Shown: piece after piece, positions 1-11,776 of the stretch
How the letters are laid out: every line of letters starts with the position of its first letter
How positions within the stretch are numbered: the first letter of the stretch is position 1
Source: Beroe forskalii
Taxonomy: Eukaryota; Ctenophora; Nuda; Beroida; Beroidae
Assembly (NCBI GenBank): GCA_011033025.1
Contig: WFMF01000283.1
Location: 62,001 to 126,000 of the forward strand
Direction: 5' to 3'
DNA: 64,000 nt
Notes under the pieces: generated by a model
Seen by the model: only the letters and a program-made list of their open reading frames with translations
The model's database searches: none
Told to the model about the DNA's origin: nothing
Position numbers and translations under genes: made by a program

Positions 1-318
1 AACCCCTCCTTTAACCCCATATATAACCCCACATGTAACCCCCTCCTTTAATCATCATGTAACCCCACATGTAACCTCACGTCAAGTTACCCCATGTGTA
101 ACCCCTCCTTTAACCCCATAGGTAACCCCTCCTTTAACCCCCACATGAAACCCCTCATGTAACCCCACGTGTAACCCCTCATGTAACCCCACCTGTAACC
201 CCACGTGTAACCCCTCATGTAAACCCACATGTAACCCTACATTCAACCCCATTGGTAACCCCTCCTTTAACCCCCTATATAACCCCACTTGTAACCCTAC
301 ATGTAACATCTCCATTTC
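1..318. repeat. Pyrimidine-rich imperfect tandem repeat in an intron
   Basis: Variants of the short motif AACCCCACATGTAACC follow one another up to the splice acceptor at 319-320. The repeat is irregular, with elements of about 16-20 bp (CCTCCTTTAACCCC, CCACATGTAACCCC). It ends in ATCTCCATTTCAG, the acceptor of the next exon, so it has grown from or next to the polypyrimidine tract. An open frame on the reverse strand is only the translation of this repeat. Confidence 0.8.
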
Positions 319-320
319 AG

Positions 321-1046
321 AAGATGAGGAGGAGTTTGTGGAGGATTTCGTGATCCCCCGCAGCGCGGGGAACATCGCAGCTCTCAGACAGTTCTGTATC
401 GATACTCTGGGTGAGTCCCGTGATCCAGACACAGTTTTGACCCTTTTTTGACTGATTTTACACAGTTTCGACTGATTTCCAGTGTTTTGAATGATTTACA
501 GTGTTTTGATTACGATACGGCATGGATAGTACTGAAATAAAAGTATATTTTTCCTGTTTTAGTATTTCTATTGAACAGAATTAACCTATGTCCACTGTCA
601 GATGATTATATAATGCGCCTTTGAACTTTCGAAAATTCAGTTCTTCATTTCATGCAATAAACTTTTCAGGCTTGGCGTTGTATCAGGACGTTCAACACAT
701 GTGCCGAGAGTTTGAGGACAACTATGACAGCCACCAAACCTTCTTGTGAGTTTCAAACCCCAAAACTGGGGGTTTCAAAACTGCACTGGTGTCAGCAGCA
801 TGGTCTATGATTAGATTCACCTTTTTTGGTCAAGTACAAGACCTCTATGGCGATTTGAAGCCATTTTTCACAAAAGTGTGTCAGCTGTATAAGTTTTGTT
901 CGCTTATTCGTAATAAACGCTTTTAATCGGGAATAAGCTTTAATTTAAGGAAACAATCTCTTCTCAGGCGGAAATTGGAGAAACTTGCAGGACCTGAAAA
1001 GTTGGAAATATGTCTCATTGTGGACGAGTTCTTTGCTGATGAGTGA
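321..1046 (+). CDS. 3' end of an unrecognised gene (last three exons)
   Basis: Three exons with good splice sites and consistent phase can be read: 321-410, 670-745 and 968-1046 (stop TGA at 1044-1046). The encoded tail begins with an acidic DEEEFVEDF stretch, continues through RQFCIDTLGLALYQDVQHM and ends LEICLIVDEFFADE. It looks helical and charged, with no motif I can assign to a family. The donors GTGAGT at 411 and 746 and the acceptors TTTCAG and CTCAG support the model. Candidate polyadenylation signals AATAAA lie at 1137-1142 and 1195-1200. The 5' part of the gene is outside the window. Gene structure is fairly certain; function is unknown. Confidence 0.65.
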
Positions 1047-2235
1047 CAAACCTCTTCATTGTCCCGTTCAGAAGATGTTTCGACTATAAAATACGTGACT
1101 TCATTCTAGATAACTATATTAGATAACAATTTCATGAATAAAAGTATATTGCTGTAGAAATTCCGTATTATTGAAGATGGAGCAACAGTTCATAAATAAA
1201 TGTTTAATCCTGTTAGTATGGATTCAGAGATTCTGGCAATCTAAGATTTTCATAATACCTTCATATTCATTGCCTTCGTACTCAGTACTGCCACAGACTT
1301 TAGACTCTAAGAGTCCGTAAAGAATCATTCTTTACTGTCTCAGCGATATTGATATTCTTTATATAAGTGTAGTTGATATCATTATTCGTTAATTGTCATA
1401 ATTAATTGTTTGTAATGTATAGAACTAATTGATTTCGTTGTCTGTGCTTAAAGCATTAATTTAAACGAAAGTGTGATAAACCATAATCAGATGTTATTGT
1501 TATTTATTTAAGTTTTCCACAGCAACCATAATACCCTTGTGTGTTATAATTTTGAACCTTCACAGTTTTTTTTCAAATTCAAGCAGAGCTTTTCAAAGAT
1601 TGTTATATTTTGTATTAATCAAAGATGTAAATATATGTATAATGTACATACTATCTTAATTATAACTTTATAAATAATGTAAATTATTTTTATCTTTAAT
1701 AGTTTGTAAGCACTAGCAGTAACGAACCTGTTTCATAGTCAGTACCAGTAGCTATTTAAAAAAATACTGTCCGTTGATTGGTCAAGCCATGAAATTACTG
1801 CGGGTAAACTGACTTCCCGTCGCCTATAGAATATTTTCAAGTAGCTGTTTACAACGAGCAATGAGCATCTTGATTAATTGAGTGGTATTACTTGAAATTG
1901 AATGGTATTGGCCATTGGCATCAGATTCATTGCACAATGCACCTGAGAGTAAGAGCGAAAGTTGAAAGAAAATAAAGAATTTTATTCAATTTTCGCCCTC
2001 GGGTCCTTCATCCTCAGTCGTGTGAAATTAGATCAAGATGTGATGCCATTATGCCAATGCCATTCAAATAAACTATCAGTATTCAGTATTTCGGTATCAA
2101 ATTGATTCAATGAAATCAATTTATAAGAGTGATTCCTGTATCATATTTATATCATGTGTTTTTGAATAAATTTATGCCACAGTAAATTCAATTTCGTCGT
2201 ATCTATTTCTCGGTGTAATTCAGTTTGAAAAGCTT
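1047..2235. other. AT-rich spacer, no gene seen
   Basis: This covers the 3' UTR and intergenic DNA after the first gene. It has no convincing exon or RNA gene and no clear repeat structure. Confidence 0.6.
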
Positions 2236-2243
2236 GTATTTGT

Positions 2244-2328
2244 TTGCCAGACGTTGCCTGCCCCGGCCCCATATTTTTTCTGTGAGTCGGGGCGTGCGCG
2301 CGGAGGGGCCAGGCTTAACGTCTGGCAA
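2244..2328. mobile_element. 85-bp MITE with 12-bp inverted ends and 8-bp target duplication
   Basis: The ends TTGCCAGACGTT and AACGTCTGGCAA are perfect inverted repeats. They are flanked by the 8-bp direct repeat GTATTTGT (2236-2243 and 2329-2336). The interior is GC-rich. An 8-bp duplication with short inverted ends fits a hAT-type non-autonomous element. It is too short to code for anything. Confidence 0.75.
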
Positions 2329-2359
2329 GTATTTGTAAAGTTAAGTTAATCGTATGAGT

Positions 2360-2558
2360 ATTGCTAAACACGTATATCCCTGTGTGCGTTGCTTCCTAAG
2401 CCCGCATAGGTGTGCGTACGCGCGGCGCCGAGCTACCCTGAGGAAGCGCGCCGCGCAACGCAGACAGGGATATACGTGTTTAGCAAGTGCGTTGCGCGGC
2501 GCGCGTACGCACACCTATGCGTACGCACACCTATGCCGATGCGGGCGCGGCTTAGGAA
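2360..2558. mobile_element. GC-rich foldback element flanked by 8-bp direct repeats
   Basis: The direct repeat GTATGAGT occurs at 2352-2359 and 2559-2566. Between the copies lie nested inverted repeats: the arm starting GCTAAACACGTATATCCCTG recurs inverted near 2463-2493, and the arm CTTCCTAAGCCCGCATAGG recurs inverted near 2505-2558. The element could fold into a branched hairpin. The outermost ends match only imperfectly. It is CpG-rich and very unlike its AT-rich surroundings. Confidence 0.6.
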
Positions 2559-2634
2559 GTATGAGTAATGAGTATTCATCGTTAAATCAATATCATAAAT
2601 CATGTGTAAATTGTTAAAGTTTGTCTTGTCTGCG

Positions 2635-2737
2635 TTGACAGACCCTCTCTGCTCTCGAGAATCAGCGCCGCGCGCGCGGCGCTGATTCTCATCGCCTTAG
2701 CTGACGCCAGCCGCACACGAGCACCAGGGTCTGTCAA
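2635..2737. mobile_element. 103-bp palindromic element with TTGACAGACCCT ends
   Basis: The inverted ends TTGACAGACCCT and AGGGTCTGTCAA enclose a perfect internal palindrome of about 34 bp, centred near 2676, built on GAGAATCAGCGCCGCG. No clear target duplication was seen. It belongs to the same GC-rich foldback style as its two neighbours upstream. Confidence 0.55.
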
Positions 2738-3319
2738 TGTCAACGGTTTAAGCCCGCATTAGGTGTGTGTGTGTACGCGCCACCGCGCGCTTAATCCCCA
2801 CTGAGGCGCCGCGCAACGGAAACAGGCCAACAGGAGAATACATATTTCATGTCAACAGCTTTTACCTACTTCAATTCAACTTGTCGCGTACGATGTTTGC
2901 CACATGCTATGCATGTGTGTCCCTGTTTGTTCGCGCGCAAAATAGGTTCTACAACGTAAGACAAGAAATAATAGCAGTGTCTTTTATTGCTGAGAGAATT
3001 CATGTTTTATTCTACTCTATTCGTTGATGCTGTGAAACAAATATTTAATGTGGTCTGGAAGATCCAGTTTAATGCCTAGTGAATCATAGAAACAGTTGTG
3101 TGAAATTTGTTGATGTAATATCAAAATTGTTTATTTTATTTATTTTATTTTAAAGCAGCCCAACCCCTTCACAATATACATCACTATTCTAGTAATCTAC
3201 TGACAGTTTAAGTTCATTTAAATTTCTTCTTTAGGAATACAACATTCTCAAATTTGAATATATTAAGTTAGAGATATGGTTAACACTCCTTTTTTATTAT
3301 TGCAGGTTTTGTTATCTAG

Positions 3320-3994
3320 GTAATCCTAACTACCTGCGCAATAAAGAGGTTTTTAATAAATTTTTGCTTGATAACCCTTTTATAGCAAAACGAAAGGGCA
3401 TAAATATTTACTCTCATTGAGGTTTTTATCATTGTCATTTCTTATAATTGTACAACAGCATTTTTATAGCATGTATGGAATATTAGCCAATTTTGAGGGT
3501 ACTTGTAGGCGTGCAATAATAAGTAATATTGCACTCCTCACATTGGCTAATACACTAAGAGCATGGCAAATGGTCATGACGCTAATAAAATTATTGCACT
3601 CGGCTTCGCCTCGTGCAATAATTTGGTATTGTCGCACTCGGCCTGCTCCTCGTGCGACAATACAAATTATTGCACTCGGCTACGCCTCGTGCAATAATTT
3701 CTATTAGCGCATTCCCAGCCATGCTCTAAGCGTATATTATTTGCATGTATGGGTTAATTGCACACCTTGTTTCATTTAAATTATTCAAATGTTTTTATCG
3801 TTATCTAAGCTGATGGTGATAGCATGCTATGTGTTACCCTGTAGACTATATTTTCAATGATGACAGTTGATTGAATATGTTTATTCTGAGTACCATGTCA
3901 AGGTACATAATCAAATGATTAAGTGTTTTGAAGAATGATGTGCATTGAATCGTGTTGCCCAATTGGCAAAATCCTTTTATTTATTTATTTATTT
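3320..3994. mobile_element. Block A-only insertion upstream of the first mitochondrial-type gene
   Basis: Block B runs straight from GTTATCTAG into ATATAATC (near 34050), whereas block A has about 675 bp between the same two points. The insert contains the MITE at 3481-3739 and an ATTT run at its right end. I see no clear terminal repeat for the insert as a whole, so it may be one composite insertion or several events. Confidence 0.5.
3481..3739. mobile_element. About 260-bp foldback MITE, copy 1
   Basis: It is nearly identical to 11517-11776. It begins TATTAGCCAATTTTGAGG and ends CTCTAAGCGTATATTA. Internally, TAAGAGCATGGC...GACGCTAATA pairs with TATTAGCGC...GCCATGCTCTAA. GTGCAATAAT/ATTATTGCAC and GTCGCAC/GTGCGAC form further hairpins. 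It has no coding capacity; an apparent open frame through it is chance. Confidence 0.75.
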
Positions 3995-4394
3995 AGATAT
4001 AATCTTATTTGAATTAAAAAGAAAACTTTCTTCAAGACATCAATCTGCAAGACTTTTCTCCAACTCCGTACTTAATCTTAATATTCAATTCTCATTAGTG
4101 GCTGGAAGATCCAGTTAAACGTGGAAGTTTGAAGATAGTTTTCATGAAAACAGTGTTTTTCATTTTATTTTCTAACTTTTGGTTTTGTTTAAAACTTGAT
4201 ATGACTGCATTTATCTCAATCTTGAATCTAATCTAATTATATCTTCCAAGCATTCATTGATTTGATTATAACCAATGAATTGTTCATTATTGTTGTTGTT
4301 ATTATGTGGTTTCAACATTTGCAATTGATTGTATTTTCAGCTTTAATGAGATTTTTGAAAGGCATTTAGGACTATCTTTTCTAGGGAAGTAGGG

Positions 4395-5268
4395 ATGCTT
4401 TGTCGAAGGATATATTCAAACAGACACATTTGTACAACCAGACACTTGAGTTTTGTTGGAAGTAATGATCCAGACATGAAAAAGGACACTCTGTTTGATT
4501 CTAATTTTGAAGTTAGGGACCAAGTTTATCTGCGTCCAGTTAATCCAATCATGTCCTTTTTGTTGTCAAAGACCTGGAAATGGAAGCACAAGGTTTGAAA
4601 ATATCTATGTTTGAAATATCATTTCCTTTGTAGATTTTTCCAAGCATTTTAACTTAATGAATAGTTCTTGCTCCTATCCATCTCTATTCTATAAGAAATA
4701 TTACAACACTAATTTACATTTACACATCTTTGGGTGAAGAAAAAGAAATTGTGTTCATTAGACTTATTCAATTCTTTAATTTCGTGACTCTTATTTGCAG
4801 CTTGCTATTCTTCTGGGTGGTAAAGTGCCTGAAATAAAAACTGAAGCAGAGGTTATTGAAAGAAATGAGCTAATGTATCGCCTAGAGGAATTTTATTTAG
4901 AGATTCCTCAGAGAATGCCAGATCAAGAATGGTTTAATGATCTAATTGAACACTATACAAAATATAATGATGTTGATGGTGCTAGGGATATATGGAAGTG
5001 GATTGCAGCACATGATATTTGGGTTAATATGGATCAAGATGTTATAGATAAGTTTGAGGAATTCTTCAGTAGAAATGATCCCAAATCATTAACAAAACTT
5101 TCGCCTCATCAAGAGCAATTGAGACTTGAATTGCATGAAAAGTTCAAAGAAATGAATGACAATCCAGAGAGGTGGTACAAAAAACGATTGATTGCAATAG
5201 AACAACCAAAACGTCCAGGTCTTCCATTACCACCTGGTGACAGACCTTTCAGTGGGGGTGGGTTTTAA
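4395..5268 (+). CDS. Probable mitochondrial protein, paralogue 1 (block A)
   Basis: There are two exons, 4395-4592 and 4801-5268, joined in phase 0 and coding for 221 residues. The N-terminus (MLCRRIYSNRHICTTRHLSF) is basic and free of acidic residues, as in a mitochondrial targeting peptide. The core reads EEFYLEIPQRMPDQEWFNDL, then HYTKYNDVDGARDIWKWIAA, then DKFEEFFSRNDP. The gene downstream (9590-11286) has the same spaced core, so the two are tandem paralogues. The tail is basic and proline/glycine-rich. I do not recognise the family. The NDxDGA helix pair is faintly like the helical repeats of COX5A, which is too weak to use as a name. The block B copy differs by about one residue. Confidence 0.75.
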
Positions 5269-6395
5269 GTTGATTTTTATTATACTCTTTATTCAAACAT
5301 ACCATGATGGATTTTCTCAAAGGTTCTTAGTTTAGGACAGGTTTTGATAACATGAGTATTTGTTTTGACTTACACCAGAAGTAATAATAGTCATTGCAAT
5401 AAGGGTCTGTTTACTTGTTTCTGCTAAAGGTGGTTCTTAATTAACACTGTCTATTAAGTTATCCAGAAAGGTTAATCATTTCAATAATGTTGTGAAAGCA
5501 AAACATTGAGAAATAAGGTAGGTAGTTCAAGTTTGAATTGTTTTTATAATTTATTAATAATTTCATGTATATTCTTTAATTCTAATATCATTGAATTTGT
5601 GTAAATTATGTTTCATATAATATTTAAAATGTAAATGATATGACCATAAAATGTGTCATTACCTCGGGCACTGTTCAATGTAGTGTTCCTTTTTTGAGTG
5701 GACAACATTTCATAATTTTCTTGTTTATATTTTTGGGGGGATTGTAGCCCAAAAAAAACCAAGCCCTACCCTATTTTTCGATTCTTGGGCTAGGTTTTTT
5801 TTGGTTTTTTTTGGTTTTTTTAGGTTTTTTTGGGTTACATTTTGGTCATTTCTGGGGCTTTTTCCAATGAATTTTGACATAAAAATCTGTTGTTTTTGAA
5901 CATAATTTTCACAGTCAGTGGCTTTTAAAGTTTATTTTGTGAATAGAAACGGCTATTTTCACAATTTCAGAGCTTGAAGGGCTTAGGTATCACCTAACAG
6001 TAAAATGCACAATATTGCCTGACTAACTGGTGTCTCTTGCTGACTTACTGGTGACTCTAGCCTCAGTGACTGGTGACCCATGCCAGACCCAGCTTGTAAC
6101 TTTTGCCTAACTCACTGGTGACTATGACCTGATCCAATGGGACCTCAAACCTCAGCGGCTGTGACTCCTGGCTGACACGTTGAGTGCTGTCCAGCTTTGC
6201 AACTCTTGCCTAATTCACTGTTGACTCTGACCTGACCAACTAGGGCCTCTTTCTCTCTAGCCTGACTGAATTATGACTTTTGCCTGACCTATTGGCTTTT
6301 TGGCGACCTTTACCCGTTCCAGATAGCGATTCTTGCCTGACCAAATTGTATACTGATTTCACAGATCGGGTCATTGAATAAGAGTCGCATGATTA

Positions 6396-6692
6396 CAATT
6401 GATGAGTAATTTATTAATTCTCTTTTGACTCAATGGTACAGATACAAATGTAAACGATGTGGTTCTTTAATGACAATCAATTTCGTCGTTCTACGACATC
6501 TTCAGGTCTCAAATTTGATTGTATAAAGTAGTGTTGTAAAGTTTAAAACTTTACAACACTACTTTATACAATCAAATTTGAGACCTGAAGATGTCGTAGA
6601 ACGACGAAATTGATTGTCATTAAAGAACCACATCGTTTAGTTTTGTTCCTGTACCATTGAGTCAAAAGAGAATAAATCAATTACTCATCAAT
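6396..6692. repeat. Near-perfect palindrome nested in the 3.7-kb transposon
   Basis: The arms of about 147 bp meet near 6545. The outer ends are CAATTGATGAGTAATT and its complement AATTACTCATCAATTG. The left arm has about a dozen extra bases beside GGTACAGA. This is probably a foldback element that inserted into the larger one. Confidence 0.8.
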
Positions 6693-7079
6693 TGACCAAA
6701 TTGTGACCCAAATTGTGACCAAGTTAGGCCTTTTGCCTGAATTCCTCAATGACTGGTGACTCCCCATTACCTGATCTCCTGGCGCCTCCTACTTGACCTA
6801 CTAGCGTCTCTCACCTGGCCTACTGAAAACCTTAGCTGACCTAATAAGGAATCTTATCTGGCCTACTGGCGACTCTTACCTGGCCTAGTGACGCTTCTTA
6901 TCTGACCTACTGACTAATCTTCTCTGACCTACTTGCGAATCTTACCTGACCTACTTTAATACTTTCGACCATTGCCTGACCATAGGTGACAGCAGACACT
7001 TACCTGTGACCCAGCTGGTACTTCTTGCCTGACCCTCTAGTAAAACTTAAATTAAAAGCTCAAATAGGTAACTCCTGTT

Positions 7080-8345
7080 TTAGCCATTGGCGTCTCTTGA
7101 TCCTACCTGACCTACTAGCTTCTCCTGATCCTGCCTGACCTACTTGCATCTCCTGATCCTACCTGATCTTCTGCCGTCTCCTGATCCTATCTGACCTATA
7201 ACTGACGTCTCCTGACCCTACCTGACCTATATCTGGCGTCTCCTGATCCTACCTGACCTACTGGCGTCTCCTGATCCTACCTGACCAACTGGCATATTCT
7301 GGACTGATCCTACCTGAACTACTGGTGTCTCCTGATCCTGCCTGACGTACTGGCATCTCCTGATACTACCTTACCTATTGGCATGTCCTGATCCTACCTT
7401 GCCTACTGGCGTCTCCAGTTCCTACCTGACATACAGCTGACGTCTCCTGACCCTACCTGAGGATCGTGATCCTACCTGACCTAATGGAATCTTCTGACCC
7501 TACCTTACCTACTGGTGTCTGCTATCCTACTTGATCTACTGGCGTCTCCGGTTCCTACCTGACCTATAATTGGCGTCTCCTGATCCTACCTGACCTATAG
7601 CTCATGTCTCCTGATCCTACCTGACTTACTGTGCACTGATGTCTCCTGATCCTACCAGACCTACTGGCGTCTTCTGACCCTACCTGATCCACTGGCGTCT
7701 CCTGATCCTACCTGACCTCCTGGCATCTGGACTGATCCTATCTGACCCATTGAAGACTGGCGTCTCCTGATCCTACCTGAGCCTCCTAATCCTACCTGAC
7801 GTACTGGCATCTCCTATTTTCCTGATCCCACCTTACCTATCGGCGTCTCCTGATCCTACCTGACCTATGACTGGCGTCTCATGATCCTACCTGACCTACA
7901 GCTGGCGTCTCCTGATCCTACCTGAGCATCGTGATCCTACCTGACCTAATGGAATCTTCTGACCCTACCTTACCTACTGGTGTCTGCTATCCTACTTGAT
8001 CTACTGGCGTCTCCGGTTCCTACCTGACCTATAACTGGCGTCTCCTGATCCTACCTGACCTATAGCTCATGTCTCCTGATCCTACATGTGCAATTGTGCA
8101 CTGATGTCTCTTGATCCTACCAGACCTACTGGCGTATTCTGACCCTACCTGATCCACTGGCGTCTCATGATCCTACCTGACCTACAGCTGGCGTCTCCTG
8201 ATCCTACCTGGGCATCGTGATCCTACCTGACCTAATGGCATCTTCTGATCCTACCGTACCTACTGGTGACTGCTATTCTACTTGATCTACTGGCGTCTCC
8301 GGTTCCTACCTAACCTATAACTGGCGTCTTCTGATCCTACCTTAT
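7080..8345. repeat. Imperfect minisatellite of about 28 bp
   Basis: Variants of CTGATCCTACCTGACCTA followed by CTGGCGTCTC repeat across 1.2 kb. A higher-order repeat is visible: a stretch of roughly 400 bp near 7450-7650 recurs near 7920-8130 and again near 8210-8340. Related, more degenerate CTGACC motifs extend back to about 6000 and on to about 8950. Confidence 0.8.
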
Positions 8346-9589
8346 GACCCAGCTGGTACTTCTGGTCTGACCCACTGCTGACTCTTAGCTGATCAAGTAA
8401 CCCACTGGTGATTCTGACGTGATCTTCTGGCCCGATACCCTCTTACATGAACCAGAGGCTGACTAGACCCTTGGCGGCATCCTTTTCAAACTCACTTCTC
8501 CCAGTGTTAATTGCTCAATTACGACTTCACAGGACAGTAGGACACGTTTCATCAACAAGTCGACTCTCGCAAGAAGCTGGTGGCACTTGCCTGTCCCTTT
8601 GCCACACAGATGACTTTTTGACAGCTCGTGAAAGATATGCTGAACATCAATAATCAAGCCTTGCTGACTGACCCTGACTGATGAAGCCTTTATCATTGCT
8701 TGGTGACTAAGTGCCTACAAACTGGTCTTCTGGTGATCATTGTGGCTGACCTTTGTCAATCATAATTTAAGCAAGAATGTTAAATTGCTCTCAACTGGCC
8801 GACCTTCATCTGGCGACCTTCACCTGGTGCCTTGTTGGTCCTTTCTTGCCCCCTTGTGACTCCCAGCTGACTCCCTGCAACACTTCTCTGGCCCTCTGGT
8901 GACACTAGTCTGACCTCCTCATGAAGCCTTATCTCACCCTGAGATGCGATGTAACGCTTGGTGAATCCTTGGCCCTTCGTCATCCGGCCCCTGGTGAACC
9001 AAGGACGACCTTTTAAAGGACCCTCGGGTCTTGAATAACCCCTACGTGGTAATGAGTGGCCAGAGCGCTCTTGTTCAGACCAGTATGGCCTGATTCGACA
9101 CCTTTTGATCCTTTACTGTTCCTCCTAATCACTGTTGGACCAATGTCCCGTGCTATCTCATGATTTTCCGTTGTACCTTATCAAAAAGCACTGCTCAGGG
9201 CTCTTAAAATGCTTCTCAAATGCTAATAAAGTCCTCAAAATAGTGATTTAAGCCATCTGTAATTATTGAAAACCATTGAGTATCAATAAGAACATGTAAA
9301 TAACACAAATAACACATTGGTATGAAACGTCCTAAAAGTTCAAAAAATCCAACCCAAAAAAACCAAAAACCAAAAAACCAAAAAACCAAAAACCGAAAAA
9401 ACCAAAAAACCAAGCCCTACCCCAAATTTGGGATCTTGGGCTTGGTTTTTTTTGGTTTTTTTTGGGCTACAATCCCCCCATTTTTGCTGTGAATTTTGGT
9501 TTCAATTGTGGATGCCTACATTTTATTTTACCACAGTCATAATTTTAATTTTGAATTAATATTAACTAACTGAGGAATAGCAATTAAAT

Positions 9590-11286
9590 GTGAGAAGGAT
9601 GTTAAGATCTCTAGGTAGGACGCTGGTGACACCAACTGGTCTGAGCTGCATTCAGTCTCGTGGAATCAGAGCAAAACCTGTCTACATTAACCCAGCTGAT
9701 GTAGATGAGGCAGAGGACCAGAAGTTCAATGAGGATTTTGGGATAACAGAGCCTAAGGCACCTGTTGATAGACTTGCCAGCAAGAACGATCCATTTGCTT
9801 GGGTGGCTGACCCTTATTTCAAGATGAAAGCATACGTAAGAAAACTTTAAAAATCCACGTTGTCAGAGGGTTCTTATAATTTTTCTATTTTTGATGACCT
9901 CTTAAATTCGTTGTTTGATGTCACCAGACCATGTGATGTCTGATGAAACATTTTCTAATTTTGTGTCTTTTGTATACTTTAAATTACATGAATACCATAT
10001 GAATCTCTAACTGCCTCAGGTTGGTAAGTTCTTTGGGACTGCACTACACTACAGACAGACCCCTGAGGAGATTGCTGAGAGGGAAGTACTGACGGAGAGA
10101 CTCCATGCTTTCTACAGCACCATCCCTCAGCAGTATCCTGACGCTCAGTGGTGGCATGACGTCATAGATCACTACGTCCGGTGAGGAAAATTTCTTGGAG
10201 TTCTTGTGAACCAAAGTAAAGTTTCTGAGTCATGCCAGAAAATGAGCTGTTGACCTCTCGACTACTCTCGACTCTCTCATGAGGCATTAAAATTCGAATA
10301 CATGACTGATGCAAGTTATGAGTGCTTATTGCCCACTATAATCGGTAGCCTACCTTATTTAGTCCATGTTTTCTCGAAAAGTATGTACTGTAATATCTTC
10401 GAACCAAATACCGTTCACAAACGGATTCTGCGGTATCAAACACTTTGCCAACTTGCAATGCCTGAATAGTTATTAAACTCCCGGCACACCCTTTGCCATC
10501 TTTCCTCCTCCTTTATCTCCGTCACTGACTCACTAACTCAGTTCCGCAGTTTACCTACCCCGTAATATATGATATATTTTGATAGTACAACTCTTATTAT
10601 TCCAGCAGAAAAGTTACCCATATGATTTTCACATTAGTTCCCCATATCGTTGCTATGGTAATGTTGTATCTATGACTGTATACCGTGTGCAGGTATAACG
10701 ATTTCGATGGTGCTGAGAAGCTCTGGTATTGGCTCAGAGACCATCGGATTGACGTCGATAAGGCAGTCCTGGACAAGTTTGAACGGTTAGAAACAATTAT
10801 CTATATTATATATTCTCGATTGTTCGTCGAATACAGCATATAATTCAAATGCAGTTTTTGATAAGTATATAATCGTTAATGATTAACTTATTCAAAGTAG
10901 CTTAGCCCTTAAATAGATAGATAAATTGATTTCTAGTCCTAGAAATAGTTCGTGGATCCTTGTCTCGACGTATATTTCAATGTAATTAGAAAAGAATATT
11001 ATACTGTTGATTCAACCCTTTGTATATCTCTTGTATTGAGTATTTCTTGTTTCCTTCCACATAATACAGAATTATTCTATATCTAGATTGAACCCATTAC
11101 TACCAGTTCAAAGTAAAACCTCTCTCTCCCTTCAGTTTCTTCTACGAGAATGACCCTGTGGGATTGTTCCAGAAGAGTATCCCTGCTCAGCTCCGGGAAA
11201 GTACGGAGTACTGGCCAGACAAACCACCCTGCAACTTGCTGAGGGTGGGCGAGCACGGGATAGAGGACCCGGGACAGTGTAATTAG
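9590..11286 (+). CDS. Probable mitochondrial protein, paralogue 2 (block A)
   Basis: Four exons (9590-9835, 10020-10180, 10693-10785, 11136-11286) join in frame to give 216 residues ending in TAG. The N-terminus (MRRMLRSLGRTLVTPTGLSC) is a typical arginine-rich, acid-free targeting peptide, followed by an acidic stretch. The core FYSTIPQQYPDAQWWHDVID, then YNDFDGAEKLWYWLRDHRID and DKFERFFYENDP, matches the core of the gene just upstream. The tail is CNLLRVGEHGIEDPGQCN. I do not recognise the family; a mitochondrial matrix or inner-membrane role is inferred only from the N-terminus. The block B copy has the same exon lengths and phases. Confidence 0.8.
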
Positions 11287-11516
11287 TTAATTATCTAATC
11301 AGGGACATTGTATAATCGATTAGGTGGAATAGGAGGTATATTTGAATTGTATCTGCGGCATGTAAAAAGAGGTTTTTTTGGCTGGCGGAACGTGCAGGAC
11401 AGCCTCAAGTAGAGCAGCATTGCACTGTCAATATGATGATATGTACTCAATTCCTAACATATAATATGTTCTTGATGGCGTCAACGAGTATAGTTTGAGA
11501 ATTCAGTTTAAATTAT

Positions 11517-11776
11517 TATTAGCCAATTTTGAGGGTACTTGTAGGCGTGCAATAATAAGTAATATTGCACTCCTCACATTGGCTAATACACTAAGAGCAT
11601 GGCAAATGGTCATGACGCTAATAAAATTATTGCACTCGGCTTCGCCTCGTGCAATAATTTGGTATTGTCGCACTCGGCCTGCTCCTCGTGCGACAATACA
11701 AATTATTGCACTCGTCTACGCCTCGTGCAATAATTTATATTAGCGCATTCCCAGCCATGCTCTAAGCGTATATTAG
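11517..11776. mobile_element. About 260-bp foldback MITE, copy 2
   Basis: This is the same element as at 3481-3739. Here block B shows the empty site (TTATTATTAGTACG near 37940), and the direct repeat TATTAG borders the insertion at 11517-11522 and 11771-11776. This supports a duplication of about 6 bp on insertion. Confidence 0.8.

Larger units (their letters stand above)
5736..9479. mobile_element. 3.7-kb non-autonomous DNA transposon filled with satellite (block A only)
   Basis: The ends are inverted repeats beginning GGGGGATTGTAGCCC and continuing into CCAAGCCCTACCC. They are flanked by the 7-bp direct repeat ATTTTTG (5729-5735 and 9480-9486). Block B has the empty site with a single ATTTTTG near 35925. 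Each end also contains its own small hairpin (AAGCCCTACCC...GGGCTAGG). The inside holds a long palindrome and an imperfect 28-bp minisatellite, and no transposase. Short open frames at 8.4-9.4 kb are not convincing genes. The superfamily is not assigned. Confidence 0.85.

Noticed and set aside
82-432. Reverse open frame with VGLHVGL repeats
   Set aside because: Translation of the intronic CCCCACATGTAA repeat; it also overlaps a real exon on the other strand.
8447-9413. Several open frames of 65-77 codons in the 3.7-kb transposon
   Set aside because: Both strands are open by chance in degenerate satellite; there are no motifs and no similarity to transposases.
9590-11286. Naming the two mitochondrial-type paralogues COX5A
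   Set aside because: Only a short helix-turn with R-x-ND-F resembles COX5A; length, spacing and the rest of the sequence do not fit.
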